From the NCBI GenBank assembly GCA_031259655.1, contig JAIRLF010000345.1, positions 1 to 5,329 on the forward strand: DNA of 5,329 bases, given 5' to 3'. The DNA comes from Prevotellaceae bacterium. GTDB lineage: Bacteria > Bacteroidota > Bacteroidia > Bacteroidales > UBA932. The position numbers and the translations under genes are program-made. This document shows, in pieces, positions 1 through 5,120 of the stretch (its first letter is position 1; each line of letters opens with the position of its first letter). The notes beneath the pieces are model-generated. The model saw nothing but the letters and a program-made list of their open reading frames with translations, did no database searches and was not told the origin of the DNA.

Positions 1-63
1 ACCCCCGAACCCCCTAAAAAGCAATAACATCATGACACTCATAATTCTGTTTAATTCAATTCT

Positions 64-120
64 ACACAGATTTTTCTTGATAAAATCTGTGAAAATCTGT
101 AAAATCTGTGTCATCTGTGT
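64..120. repeat. ATCTGTG-type repeat cluster with hairpin
   Basis: The hexamer ATCTGT occurs four times at 9-10 bp spacing (85-90, 95-100, 104-109, 113-118). Its inverse, ACACAGAT, lies at 64-71. The segment 65-74 is a perfect 10-bp inverted match to 82-91, giving a hairpin with a 7-base loop; 64-71 can alternatively pair with 113-120. No T run follows, so it is a poor terminator candidate for a gene upstream of the window. From memory, similar ATCTGTG-rich intergenic repeats are frequent in Bacteroidota genomes, but copy number cannot be judged from one window. It lies upstream of the promoter and is probably not transcribed with the operon. Confidence 0.6.
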
Positions 121-150
121 GCCCAAAAAAAAGATTTAGCCACTGATAAT

Positions 151-180
151 TTTGCATTAATAAAATTATTCATACATTTG
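151..180 (+). promoter_or_regulatory. Bacteroidota-type promoter of the aldolase operon
   Basis: A -33 element TTTG (151-154) and a -7 element TACATTTG (173-180) are separated by 18 bp. The second matches the Bacteroidota consensus TAnnTTTG exactly, and the spacing lies within the range known for this phylum's primary sigma factor. Transcription would start roughly at 185-190, leaving a 5' leader of about 90 bases before the ATG at 280. No other TAnnTTTG box was found between 280 and 4018, which fits transcription of the downstream genes from this site. Confidence 0.7.
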
Positions 181-245
181 CATTATATTTAAAACCGGCT
201 GTGGAAAGGATAAACCTCGGAAACATTGTCATTTTAAATATAATG
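181..245. repeat. Perfect 14-bp inverted repeat after the promoter
   Basis: Bases 181-194 (CATTATATTTAAAA) are the exact reverse complement of 232-245, with 37 bases between the arms. The pair begins directly after the -7 element. It could be a two-half-site operator for a regulator encoded elsewhere, or, if transcription starts at or before about 185, a long AU stem closing a structured leader that contains a GC-richer core (195-220). The arms are AT-rich, so chance is not excluded. I recognise no known riboswitch in the loop. Confidence 0.45.
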
Positions 246-266
246 TTGAATAATTTAAATAAAAAC

Positions 267-271
267 AAAGG
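267..271 (+). promoter_or_regulatory. Possible Shine-Dalgarno site of the first gene
   Basis: AAAGG lies 8 bases before the ATG at 280. The other genes in this window start after A/T-rich stretches with no purine-rich site, as is usual in Bacteroidota. This weak site therefore supports the start at 280 but may not drive initiation by itself. Confidence 0.4.
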
Positions 272-279
272 TTATACTT

Positions 280-1164
280 ATGATAAAGTATATAGCGCCT
301 ACGCTAACGGCATTACATAATGCCACTGAAATAGACATCGAATCGTGTCTTAAATTGTATGACCATCTTATTGAGAACAAGATAGATGGTATTGCGGTCT
401 TCGGGACATCCGGAGAATTTCCGCACATCGCGTTGTCGGAGAAGAAGAAACTGATTAAAGCCGCCGCCGCACAAATCAAAAACCGTGCCGAATACGTTGT
501 CGGCACAGGAACCATGAACGCCTCCGAGACCATTGAACTGTCGGAATTTGCATTCGACAGCGGAGCAGATTCCGTAATCGTCGTCAGTCCGTATTATTAC
601 GGCATGACCGCCGACAGCGTCTTCGAATATTACTCCAAAGTAGCAAGCGAAGTGAAAGGGAACATCTATCTCTACAACTTTCCCGACCGGACGAGTTATT
701 CCATCAAACCCGAAACCGTTCTCGCACTCGCCCGCAAACACAGTAATATAATAGGTATAAAAGACACTGTCCCCGATATGGGGCATACCGTTGATATTCT
801 CAAGGCAGTGAGACCCGAATTTCCGGATTTCGCGGTATTCAGCGCGTACGACAACAATTTCGTATACAACATCCTGTCGGGAGGAAACGGTTGTGTAGCG
901 ATACTGGCAAACATCGCTCCGAAAATGTTTTCCAACTGGGTGAAAGCCGCAAGGGAAAAAGATTTCGACACTCTCGCCGAAATACAGAAAAAGGTTGACC
1001 GTATGATGGATATATTATGGATTTATTCGCCTTTCCTTGCCACGACGAAGGCTGTTTTGGTCGATAAGGGTATTTTTGCAAAAGACCTGATGACGTTCCC
1101 GTATCTGTCGTTTCCCGAATCGAAAAAACAGGAACTGAGAAATTTCATGAAAGATTTTGAATAG
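280..1164 (+). CDS. DHDPS/NAL-family pyruvate-type aldolase
   Basis: A 294-residue class I aldolase of the dihydrodipicolinate synthase/N-acetylneuraminate lyase family, full length for this cytoplasmic TIM-barrel enzyme. Visible motifs are GTSGE at 42-46 (pyruvate carboxylate pocket, GTTGE in DapA), PYY at 104-106 with Y106, YNFP at 132-135 with the catalytic Y132, and GIKD at 159-162 with K161 as the Schiff-base lysine. R137 in PDRTS matches the arginine that binds the aldehyde partner's carboxylate in true DapA, but the usual glycine after RT is serine here. Members either condense pyruvate with an aldehyde or cleave 2-keto-3-deoxy acids into pyruvate plus an aldehyde. Being first in an operon with a sugar symporter and two dehydrogenases, a catabolic 2-keto-3-deoxy acid aldolase is more likely than lysine biosynthesis. 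The exact substrate is unknown. Confidence 0.95.
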   Translation: MIKYIAPTLTALHNATEIDIESCLKLYDHLIENKIDGIAVFGTSGEFPHIALSEKKKLIKAAAAQIKNRAEYVVGTGTMNASETIELSEFAFDSGADSVIVVSPYYYGMTADSVFEYYSKVASEVKGNIYLYNFPDRTSYSIKPETVLALARKHSNIIGIKDTVPDMGHTVDILKAVRPEFPDFAVFSAYDNNFVYNILSGGNGCVAILANIAPKMFSNWVKAAREKDFDTLAEIQKKVDRMMDILWIYSPFLATTKAVLVDKGIFAKDLMTFPYLSFPESKKQELRNFMKDFE

Positions 1165-1171
1165 AATAGCC

Positions 1172-2140
1172 ATGAAAATAGTAATTCTTGACAGCAACTT
1201 GGGAGAGATAGACCTCGAACGCGGCATCGCCGAGCAGTATGGATTCGAGATAGACAAGCCTAAACAGTGCAAAACCGAAGACGAGGTTATCGCCGTCGTG
1301 AAAGACGCCGACGGCATTGTGGTACAATATGCGCCCGTTACGCGGAAAGTGTTGGAAGCCGCTCCGAATCTCAAAGTAGTGAGCGAATACGGCGTTGGCG
1401 TCGACAGTATCGATATTGCGGCATGTACCGAAAAAGGTATTGCCGTGTGCAATGTTCCCGACTACTCGTATCAGGAAGTAGCCGACCAGGCAATAGCCCT
1501 CACGCTTGCTCTTGACCGGGGCATCGTAGTGTTGGACAAACAGGTACGCAGCGGAAACTACGGACTGACGGCGGTAAAACCCTTACACCGCATTGCCGGC
1601 AAAGTGTTCGGCGTTGTCGGACTTGGACGCATCGCCCGCGCCGCCGCCCTGAAAGCGCGTGGAATAGGCTACAAAGTCATCGGTACCGATATTGCTTTTG
1701 CTCCCGGTTACAAAACCGAAGAGGAGATAATGGCGGTTACTTTCGACGAACTTATCGCACAGAGCGACGTCGTATCGGTGCATGTGCCTCTGATGGAGGC
1801 GACAAGGCATCTGATAAACGCCGACGTTCTCTCGAAAATGAAACCGGACGCTATTTTGATTAACACCGCGCGCGGAGGCGTGGTCGATACCGAAGCCTTA
1901 ATCGAAGCGCTGAAAAACAGGACAATCAGAGGCGCAGGACTTGATGTGTTCGAGACCGAACCCCTGCCGAAAAATCATCCTCTGACGACGTTGGACAATG
2001 TGATACTGACGCCTCACGCGGGATATTATTCCGAAGAATCGCTCTACGAACTGAAAACCCGTCCCGTACAGAACGCGGCGGATGTCCTGGCTGGCAAAAA
2101 GCCTCGAAACATACTGAATCCTTCGGTTTTAAAACAATGA
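1172..2140 (+). CDS. D-2-hydroxyacid dehydrogenase, CtBP-like
   Basis: A 322-residue NAD-dependent D-isomer-specific 2-hydroxyacid dehydrogenase of usual family length. The catalytic domain is split (about 1-100 and 290-322) around a Rossmann domain with GVVGLGRIA at 147-155 and an acidic D173 at the end of the second strand, favouring NAD(H). The catalytic triad is present: R234 in NTARGG, E263 in ETEP and H282 in LTPHAG. The segment VPDYSYQEVADQAIAL (95-110) is typical of the bacterial C-terminal-binding-protein-like subgroup. It should interconvert a 2-keto acid and a D-2-hydroxy acid in the cytoplasm. I chose the ATG at 1172, 7 bp after the aldolase stop. A TTG at 1157 would add MNRIA and overlap the aldolase, but family members start with a strand like MKIVILD. 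No Shine-Dalgarno is seen. The phosphoglycerate dehydrogenase label often given to such proteins is unsupported here. Confidence 0.95.
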   Translation: MKIVILDSNLGEIDLERGIAEQYGFEIDKPKQCKTEDEVIAVVKDADGIVVQYAPVTRKVLEAAPNLKVVSEYGVGVDSIDIAACTEKGIAVCNVPDYSYQEVADQAIALTLALDRGIVVLDKQVRSGNYGLTAVKPLHRIAGKVFGVVGLGRIARAAALKARGIGYKVIGTDIAFAPGYKTEEEIMAVTFDELIAQSDVVSVHVPLMEATRHLINADVLSKMKPDAILINTARGGVVDTEALIEALKNRTIRGAGLDVFETEPLPKNHPLTTLDNVILTPHAGYYSEESLYELKTRPVQNAADVLAGKKPRNILNPSVLKQ

Positions 2141-2168
2141 ATGTTTAACATATAATTTTTATATAGAT

Positions 2169-3197
2169 ATGAATATACTGATTGGTTTATTGATTATTGC
2201 TATCGGAAGCGTAGGACAGGCAAGTTCTTATGTACCGATAAAGAAAGTAAAAAAATGGTCGTGGGAATCGTTTTGGCTTGTGCAGGGTATTTTTGCATGG
2301 CTGGTATTCCCGTTTTTGGGGACTTTGCTTGCGACGGTACCCAAAGACATCAGCCTGATTGATGTGTGGACTTCGGGCGGAGCGTTGAAGTCCATCATTT
2401 TCGGCGCATTGTGGGGCGTCGGCGGATTGACTTTCGGACTGAGTATGCGCTATCTGGGCGTGGCGCTCGGACAGTCTATCGCTCTGGGAACATGCGCCGC
2501 TTTCGGGACGCTGATTCCGGCGCTGTTGAAAGGCGACAATCTTTTTCAAGGTACGGGACTGGTGCTTTTGATTAGCGTTTGTATCACTCTTGCCGGTATT
2601 TCGGTTATCGGATACGCCGGAAGTCTGCGCGCTAAAAACATGAGCGAGGAAGAAAAACGCGCTGCTATCAAAGACTTTGCGCTGACGAAAGGCTTGCTGG
2701 TCGCCCTGTTAGCCGGCGTGATGAGCGCCTGTTTCGCTCTCGGTCTGGACTACGGAAAAGAAATCAAGAACTACACTCTGACTCACGGAGTAGACCCGCT
2801 TTTTGCCGGATTGCCTGTGATATTTCTGGTTACTCTTGGCGGATTCGTTGTTAATGCCGGATACTGTCTTTTCCAAAACACTAAAAACAAAACGTTTTCG
2901 GATTATACAACTTCGGCAAACTGGATTAATAATCTGTTGTTTTGCGCTCTGGCGGGAATCTGCTGGTATTCGCAGTTCTTCGGTCTGGAGGTTGGAAAGA
3001 GTTTTCTGGAGGGTTCATCTGAGGTGCTTCTGGCGTTTTCGTGGTGTATACTGATGTCGCTGAATGTGCTGTTTAGCAACGTGTGGGGGATTCTGTTGAA
3101 AGAATGGAAAGGCGCCGGCACAACAACTGTCGCCGTGCTTGTCATCGGATTGTTGATTCTGATATTTTCAATCACTTATCCGGAACTGATGAAATAG
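2169..3197 (+). CDS. RhaT-family sugar/proton symporter
   Basis: A 342-residue inner-membrane protein with about ten hydrophobic helices (roughly 1-21, 38-56, 73-97, 102-120, 128-150, 173-194, 211-235, 253-273, 283-309, 320-338). It matches the L-rhamnose/H+ symporter RhaT along its length: KKVKKWSWES near residue 25, GALWGVGGLTFGLSMRYLG near 79-97, GVDPLF near 207, GYCLF near 231, WYSQFF near 266 and LLKEW near 309-313. RhaT belongs to the drug/metabolite transporter superfamily. The family assignment is firm, but the substrate is inferred: Bacteroidota RhaT-like permeases occur in several sugar loci, and no rhamnose isomerase, kinase or aldolase lies here. It starts 28 bp after the hydroxyacid dehydrogenase with no promoter or terminator between, so it is part of the operon and probably imports the sugar or sugar acid handled by its neighbours. 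Confidence 0.93.
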   Translation: MNILIGLLIIAIGSVGQASSYVPIKKVKKWSWESFWLVQGIFAWLVFPFLGTLLATVPKDISLIDVWTSGGALKSIIFGALWGVGGLTFGLSMRYLGVALGQSIALGTCAAFGTLIPALLKGDNLFQGTGLVLLISVCITLAGISVIGYAGSLRAKNMSEEEKRAAIKDFALTKGLLVALLAGVMSACFALGLDYGKEIKNYTLTHGVDPLFAGLPVIFLVTLGGFVVNAGYCLFQNTKNKTFSDYTTSANWINNLLFCALAGICWYSQFFGLEVGKSFLEGSSEVLLAFSWCILMSLNVLFSNVWGILLKEWKGAGTTTVAVLVIGLLILIFSITYPELMK

Positions 3198-3217
3198 TTT
3201 TAAATGTAAATATAATC

Positions 3218-4018
3218 ATGAAAGGATTGGAAGGAAAAGCCGCGATTGTTACCGGCGGCTCGAGAGGAATAGGAAAAGCAATAACGGAACGCCTTCTCGA
3301 AGATGGCGTAAGCGTCGTGTTTTGCGGACGAAATGAACAGACCGGTCTGGCGACGCTTGCCGCTTTCAAAGAGAAATACGGGGATAAAGTGCATTTCGTC
3401 GCCTGCGACATGGGCGACAGAGATACGCCGGCATTGCTCGTGTCGAAAGGAAGAGAGTTATTCGGCGAGTTGGATTTTCTTGTCAATAACGCGTTCCCGT
3501 TTACGGCGAAAGCGCTGGACGCTACGTACGACGACTGGGCTCATTCGTTCATGGCGGGACCTGCGGCTTATGCGCGCATGATTGCCGAATTTGTGAAACA
3601 ACGCCAGCAGAAGAAAGGCTCGATTGTCTGTATCTCAAGCATATCGGGACATATCGCACAGCCTCTGCGCTGGACGTATAACGCAGCAAAGGGTGCGGTG
3701 AAGCAGTTAATCCGCTGTGCGGCAATGGACCTCGCGCCGGATATTCGCGTCAACTGCGTTAGTCCCGCATGGGTCTGGACGGACGAGGTGGCAAAGGCGA
3801 CATCCGACGGAACCCGCGAAAGCGCGCCTCAGGCTTGGAACGAATATCATCTCTTGCAACAGTTGCAGGAGCCGAGCCAAATCGCTGCAACAGTGGCATT
3901 CTTACTGAGCGACGACGCCGCCGTCATCACCGGTCACGACCTCTACGCCGATTCCGGCTATCTGGCTATGGGACCGGAAGGTCTGGGTAAAACGGCTAAT
4001 TTCGCAGGAAGTAACTAA
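3218..4018 (+). CDS. Short-chain dehydrogenase/reductase (SDR)
   Basis: A 266-residue classical SDR oxidoreductase. The cofactor motif TGGSRGIG is at 12-19, with R16 and R38 (GRN after the second strand) favouring NADP(H). CDM at 63-65 is the adenine-binding acidic site, and NNA at 90-92 is present, although its usual following glycine is F93. The catalytic residues are S141 in ISSISG, Y154 and K158 in YNAAK. In an ungapped local alignment the helix-F asparagine of the SDR tetrad falls on G114. The frame is open back to 3083 inside the symporter gene, but the ATG at 3218 places the Rossmann strand correctly, 20 bp after the symporter stop. Sequence alone cannot separate a sugar 1-dehydrogenase from a keto reductase; oxidation or reduction of the imported sugar is inferred. 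Known L-fucose and L-rhamnose oxidative pathways use SDR enzymes in this position. Confidence 0.94.
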   Translation: MKGLEGKAAIVTGGSRGIGKAITERLLEDGVSVVFCGRNEQTGLATLAAFKEKYGDKVHFVACDMGDRDTPALLVSKGRELFGELDFLVNNAFPFTAKALDATYDDWAHSFMAGPAAYARMIAEFVKQRQQKKGSIVCISSISGHIAQPLRWTYNAAKGAVKQLIRCAAMDLAPDIRVNCVSPAWVWTDEVAKATSDGTRESAPQAWNEYHLLQQLQEPSQIAATVAFLLSDDAAVITGHDLYADSGYLAMGPEGLGKTANFAGSN

Positions 4019-4057
4019 GCAATTAGTGGGGGTGTAAAATGGGATGGATGGTGTCTG

Positions 4058-4074
4058 AAACGCCGAAGGCGTTT
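4058..4074. repeat. Outer left hairpin of the element
   Basis: A perfect 7-bp stem (AAACGCC/GGCGTTT) closes a GAA triloop, 39 bp after the SDR stop. Read on the minus strand it corresponds to the right outer hairpin with a different stem sequence. No T run follows on the plus strand, so it is at best a weak terminator for the operon. Confidence 0.75.
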
Positions 4075-4117
4075 AATATGAATAACCCCTTGCAAGCCGA
4101 AGGCGCAGCTCGGGGTT
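4075..4117 (+). repeat. Left 43-bp inverted repeat (REP-like)
   Basis: Identical, as reverse complement, to 4668-4710. It is palindromic in part: outer arms AACCCC and GGGGTT (4083-4088; 4112-4117) enclose a small GCC-GAA-GGC hairpin (4096-4104). A GC-rich imperfect palindrome beside a Y1 transposase is the hallmark of a REP sequence. Confidence 0.85.
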
Positions 4118-4170
4118 GCAAGACGTATATATCATCAGAACTACGTAGTAGTTCAATATTTATGTTATAA
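4078..4170 (+). CDS. Possible 30-codon leader ORF overlapping tnpA
   Basis: An ATG at 4078, three bases inside the 43-bp left inverted repeat, opens a 30-codon frame that reads through the REP-like sequence and the inner hairpin. It stops with TAA at 4168-4170, sharing its last A with the transposase ATG (TAATG). Such an overlap is a classic arrangement for translational coupling, and tnpA has no Shine-Dalgarno of its own. The predicted peptide (starting MNNPLQAEGAARG) has no recognisable domain, and its composition follows from the repeat. It may be a regulatory leader or an accident of the repeat; I cannot distinguish these from sequence alone. Confidence 0.25.
   Translation: MNNPLQAEGAARGCKTYISSELRSSSIFML
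4138..4156. repeat. Inner left hairpin, 19-bp inverted repeat
   Basis: GAACTAC and GTAGTTC form a perfect 7-bp stem around GTA (4138-4154), ending 15 bp before the transposase ATG. The 19-bp segment recurs exactly as reverse complement at 4630-4648. Inner hairpins are the type of structure bound by IS200/IS605 TnpA on single-stranded ends. In mRNA the same hairpin could limit access to the tnpA start, as known for IS200. Confidence 0.75.
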
Positions 4171-4625
4171 TGTCGGCATATCGTCAAATATTGTATCATA
4201 TTATTTTTCGGACTAAATGTAGCGAGGCGACAATTTGTCAGGAACATGTTTCCTGTTTATACAAGTACATTTGGGGAATTATCAAAAACAACAAATGTAC
4301 ATTGTATCGAATTAATGGAATAGAAGACCATATCCATATCCTGTCGGACTTGCATCCATCTGTTGCACTGGCGAATTATGTAAGAGATATAAAAGTTGCT
4401 TCCTCGAAATGGATGAAGGCGTCGGGTTATTTCCCCGATTTTAAAGGTTGGGGAATAAAATACTGTGCGTTGACTTATTCCTTTCAGGAAAAAGATAACC
4501 TTATTCATTACATCAAAAATCAGCAGGAACACCATAAAATAGAAAGTTTTAAAGATGAAATCAAACGTTTGTTTAAGGAACAAGGTATTGAACAAGATGA
4601 AAAGTGGTTTTGGGTGGATGAGTAA
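4170..4625 (+). CDS. tnpA: Y1 (HUH) transposase, IS200/IS605-like, RAYT type
   Basis: A 151-residue, apparently intact Y1 transposase of normal length. The N-terminus (MSAYRQILYHIIFRTK) is the typical first strand of the family. The metal-binding HUH motif is H54-I55-H56 in DHIHIL, and the catalytic helix holds Y114 with Q118 (YIKNQ), the usual tyrosine and third metal ligand. The ASSKW segment near 77-81 and KGWGIKY near 92-98 are also family-like. Such enzymes nick and join single-stranded DNA through a 5'-phosphotyrosine bond, recognising hairpins at the element ends; all required residues are visible, so activity is possible. No TnpB or IscB partner is nearby. The mirrored REP-like flanks and adjacent repeat array favour a REP-associated transposase over an ordinary IS200 copy. 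The start at 4170 overlaps the stop of a short upstream frame. Confidence 0.93.
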   Translation: MSAYRQILYHIIFRTKCSEATICQEHVSCLYKYIWGIIKNNKCTLYRINGIEDHIHILSDLHPSVALANYVRDIKVASSKWMKASGYFPDFKGWGIKYCALTYSFQEKDNLIHYIKNQQEHHKIESFKDEIKRLFKEQGIEQDEKWFWVDE

Positions 4626-4629
4626 CAAG

Positions 4630-4648
4630 TTGAACTACTACGTAGTTC
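4630..4648. repeat. Inner right hairpin, 19-bp inverted repeat
   Basis: Exact reverse complement of 4138-4156. GAACTAC/GTAGTTC close a TAC triloop (4632-4648), starting only 4 bp after the transposase stop codon. It is probably the inner part of the element's right end; without a following T run it is not a convincing terminator. Confidence 0.75.
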
Positions 4649-4667
4649 ATGAGAGGGGAGGATGCGA

Positions 4668-4710
4668 AACCCCGAGCTGCGCCTTCGGCTTGCAAGGGGT
4701 TATTCATATT
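4668..4710 (-). repeat. Right 43-bp inverted repeat (REP-like)
   Basis: Exact reverse complement of 4075-4117. It carries the outer AACCCC/GGGGTT arms and an inner GCC-TTC-GGC hairpin. Its sequence also aligns, with scattered differences, to the 3' part of each downstream tandem unit (for example about 4789-4832), showing that the element end and the array share an origin. Confidence 0.85.
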
Positions 4711-4711
4711 T

Positions 4712-4726
4712 AAGTCCTTCGGACTT
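4712..4726. repeat. Outer right hairpin of the element
   Basis: A 6-bp stem AAGTCC/GGACTT closes a TTC triloop, one base after the right 43-bp repeat. It is the counterpart of the left hairpin at 4058-4074 and also opens tandem unit 1. Copies at 4832-4846 and 4953-4967 keep folding potential despite substitutions. Confidence 0.7.
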
Positions 4727-5071
4727 TCTTGAGGACGCCATGATACAGTTGGGAGTTTTAGTCTGTATCTTCGCATGATTAAGGAAAGCCCCCGAATTGC
4801 GTCTGTGGCTTGTTTGAGGTTATCCGGATTTAAGTCTTTTGGACTTTCTTGAGGACGCCATGATACAGTTGGGAGTTTTAGTCTGTATTTTTCGATGGAT
4901 TAAGGATAGCCACCGAATTGCGTCTGTGGCTTGTTTGAGGTTATCAAGATTTAAGTCTTCGGATTTTCTTGAGGACGCCATGATACAGTTGGGAGTTTCA
5001 GTCTGTATCTTCGCAGGATTAAGGAAAGCCACCGAATTGCGTCTACGGCTTGTTTGAGGTTATCAAGATTT

Positions 5072-5088
5072 AAGTCTTCGGATTTTTT
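5072..5088 (+). terminator. Possible Rho-independent terminator at the array end
   Basis: The partial fourth repeat forms AAGTC/GATTT pairing (one G-T wobble) around a TTCG tetraloop closed by C-G (5076-5081). The 3' arm runs straight into six T residues (5083-5088). The stem is short and weak, so termination would be partial at best. It stands 33 bp before the cyclase ATG and could reduce read-through from the transposase or array. Confidence 0.3.
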
Positions 5089-5120
5089 GAATAAAACATT
5101 TAAGATAAATAAAGAAAATT

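Larger units (their letters stand above)
4058..4726 (+). mobile_element. RAYT-type IS200/IS605-like element with mirrored flanks
   Basis: This 669-bp unit comprises one Y1 transposase gene and symmetric non-coding flanks. From outside to inside each flank carries a hairpin (4058-4074; 4712-4726), a perfect 43-bp inverted repeat (4075-4117; 4668-4710) and a perfect 19-bp inverted repeat that is itself a hairpin (4138-4156; 4630-4648). Spacings agree to about one base on both sides. Hairpin ends and a lone HUH tyrosine transposase are typical of IS200/IS605 elements. REP-associated transposases (RAYTs) are classically flanked by inverted REP sequences, which fits better because REP-like copies continue outside the element (4727-5090). 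The exact ends and any cleavage tetranucleotide could not be fixed. The element sits between the SDR and the cyclase genes. Confidence 0.8.
4708..5090. repeat. About 120-bp tandem repeat array, three units plus partial
   Basis: Units begin with ATTTAAGTC at 4708, 4828, 4949 and 5068, giving periods of 120, 121 and 119 bp; the last copy breaks off after about 23 bp. A 31-bp core is identical in all three full units (4728-4758, 4848-4878, 4968-4998). Each unit holds a short hairpin at its start (4712-4726 in unit 1), a second stem GATACAG/CTGTATC (4742-4748 with 4763-4769), and at its 3' end a degenerate copy of the right REP-like repeat. The copied repeats have lost much of the palindrome. The plan resembles BIME-type arrays spread by REP-associated transposases. 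Small open frames cross the array on both strands, but they follow the repeat and show no start signal. Confidence 0.85.

Noticed and set aside
313..786. Minus-strand open frame of 157 codons inside the aldolase gene
   Set aside because: It is antisense to a clearly conserved aldolase with intact active site, and the translation resembles no protein family I know.
280..1164. Housekeeping dapA for lysine biosynthesis
   Set aside because: The motifs are compatible with the wider family, but the operon holds sugar uptake and oxidation genes and no lysine pathway gene, so the specific name is not justified.
1157..1171. TTG start extending the hydroxyacid dehydrogenase by five residues
   Set aside because: It overlaps the aldolase end and adds residues before the conserved first strand; the ATG at 1172 fits the family.
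3083..3217. 45-residue N-terminal extension of the SDR
   Set aside because: It lies within the symporter coding region in another frame, and the SDR fold begins right after the ATG at 3218.
4058..4074. Intrinsic terminator after the SDR gene
   Set aside because: The hairpin is strong for its length but is followed by AATATGAATAA rather than a T run, and it is explained as the outer hairpin of the mobile element.
4170..4625. Transposase pseudogene
   Set aside because: The frame is uninterrupted, of family length, and retains H54, H56, Y114 and Q118.
4820..5057. Small proteins encoded on either strand of the tandem repeats (70-72 codons)
   Set aside because: The frames stay open because the identical cores are spaced 120 bp apart, a multiple of three; neither has a start signal or recognisable domain, and both strands are open at once.
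4708..5090. CRISPR array
   Set aside because: The about 120-bp units are contiguous and nearly identical along their whole length, with no unique spacers between short repeats and no cas gene.
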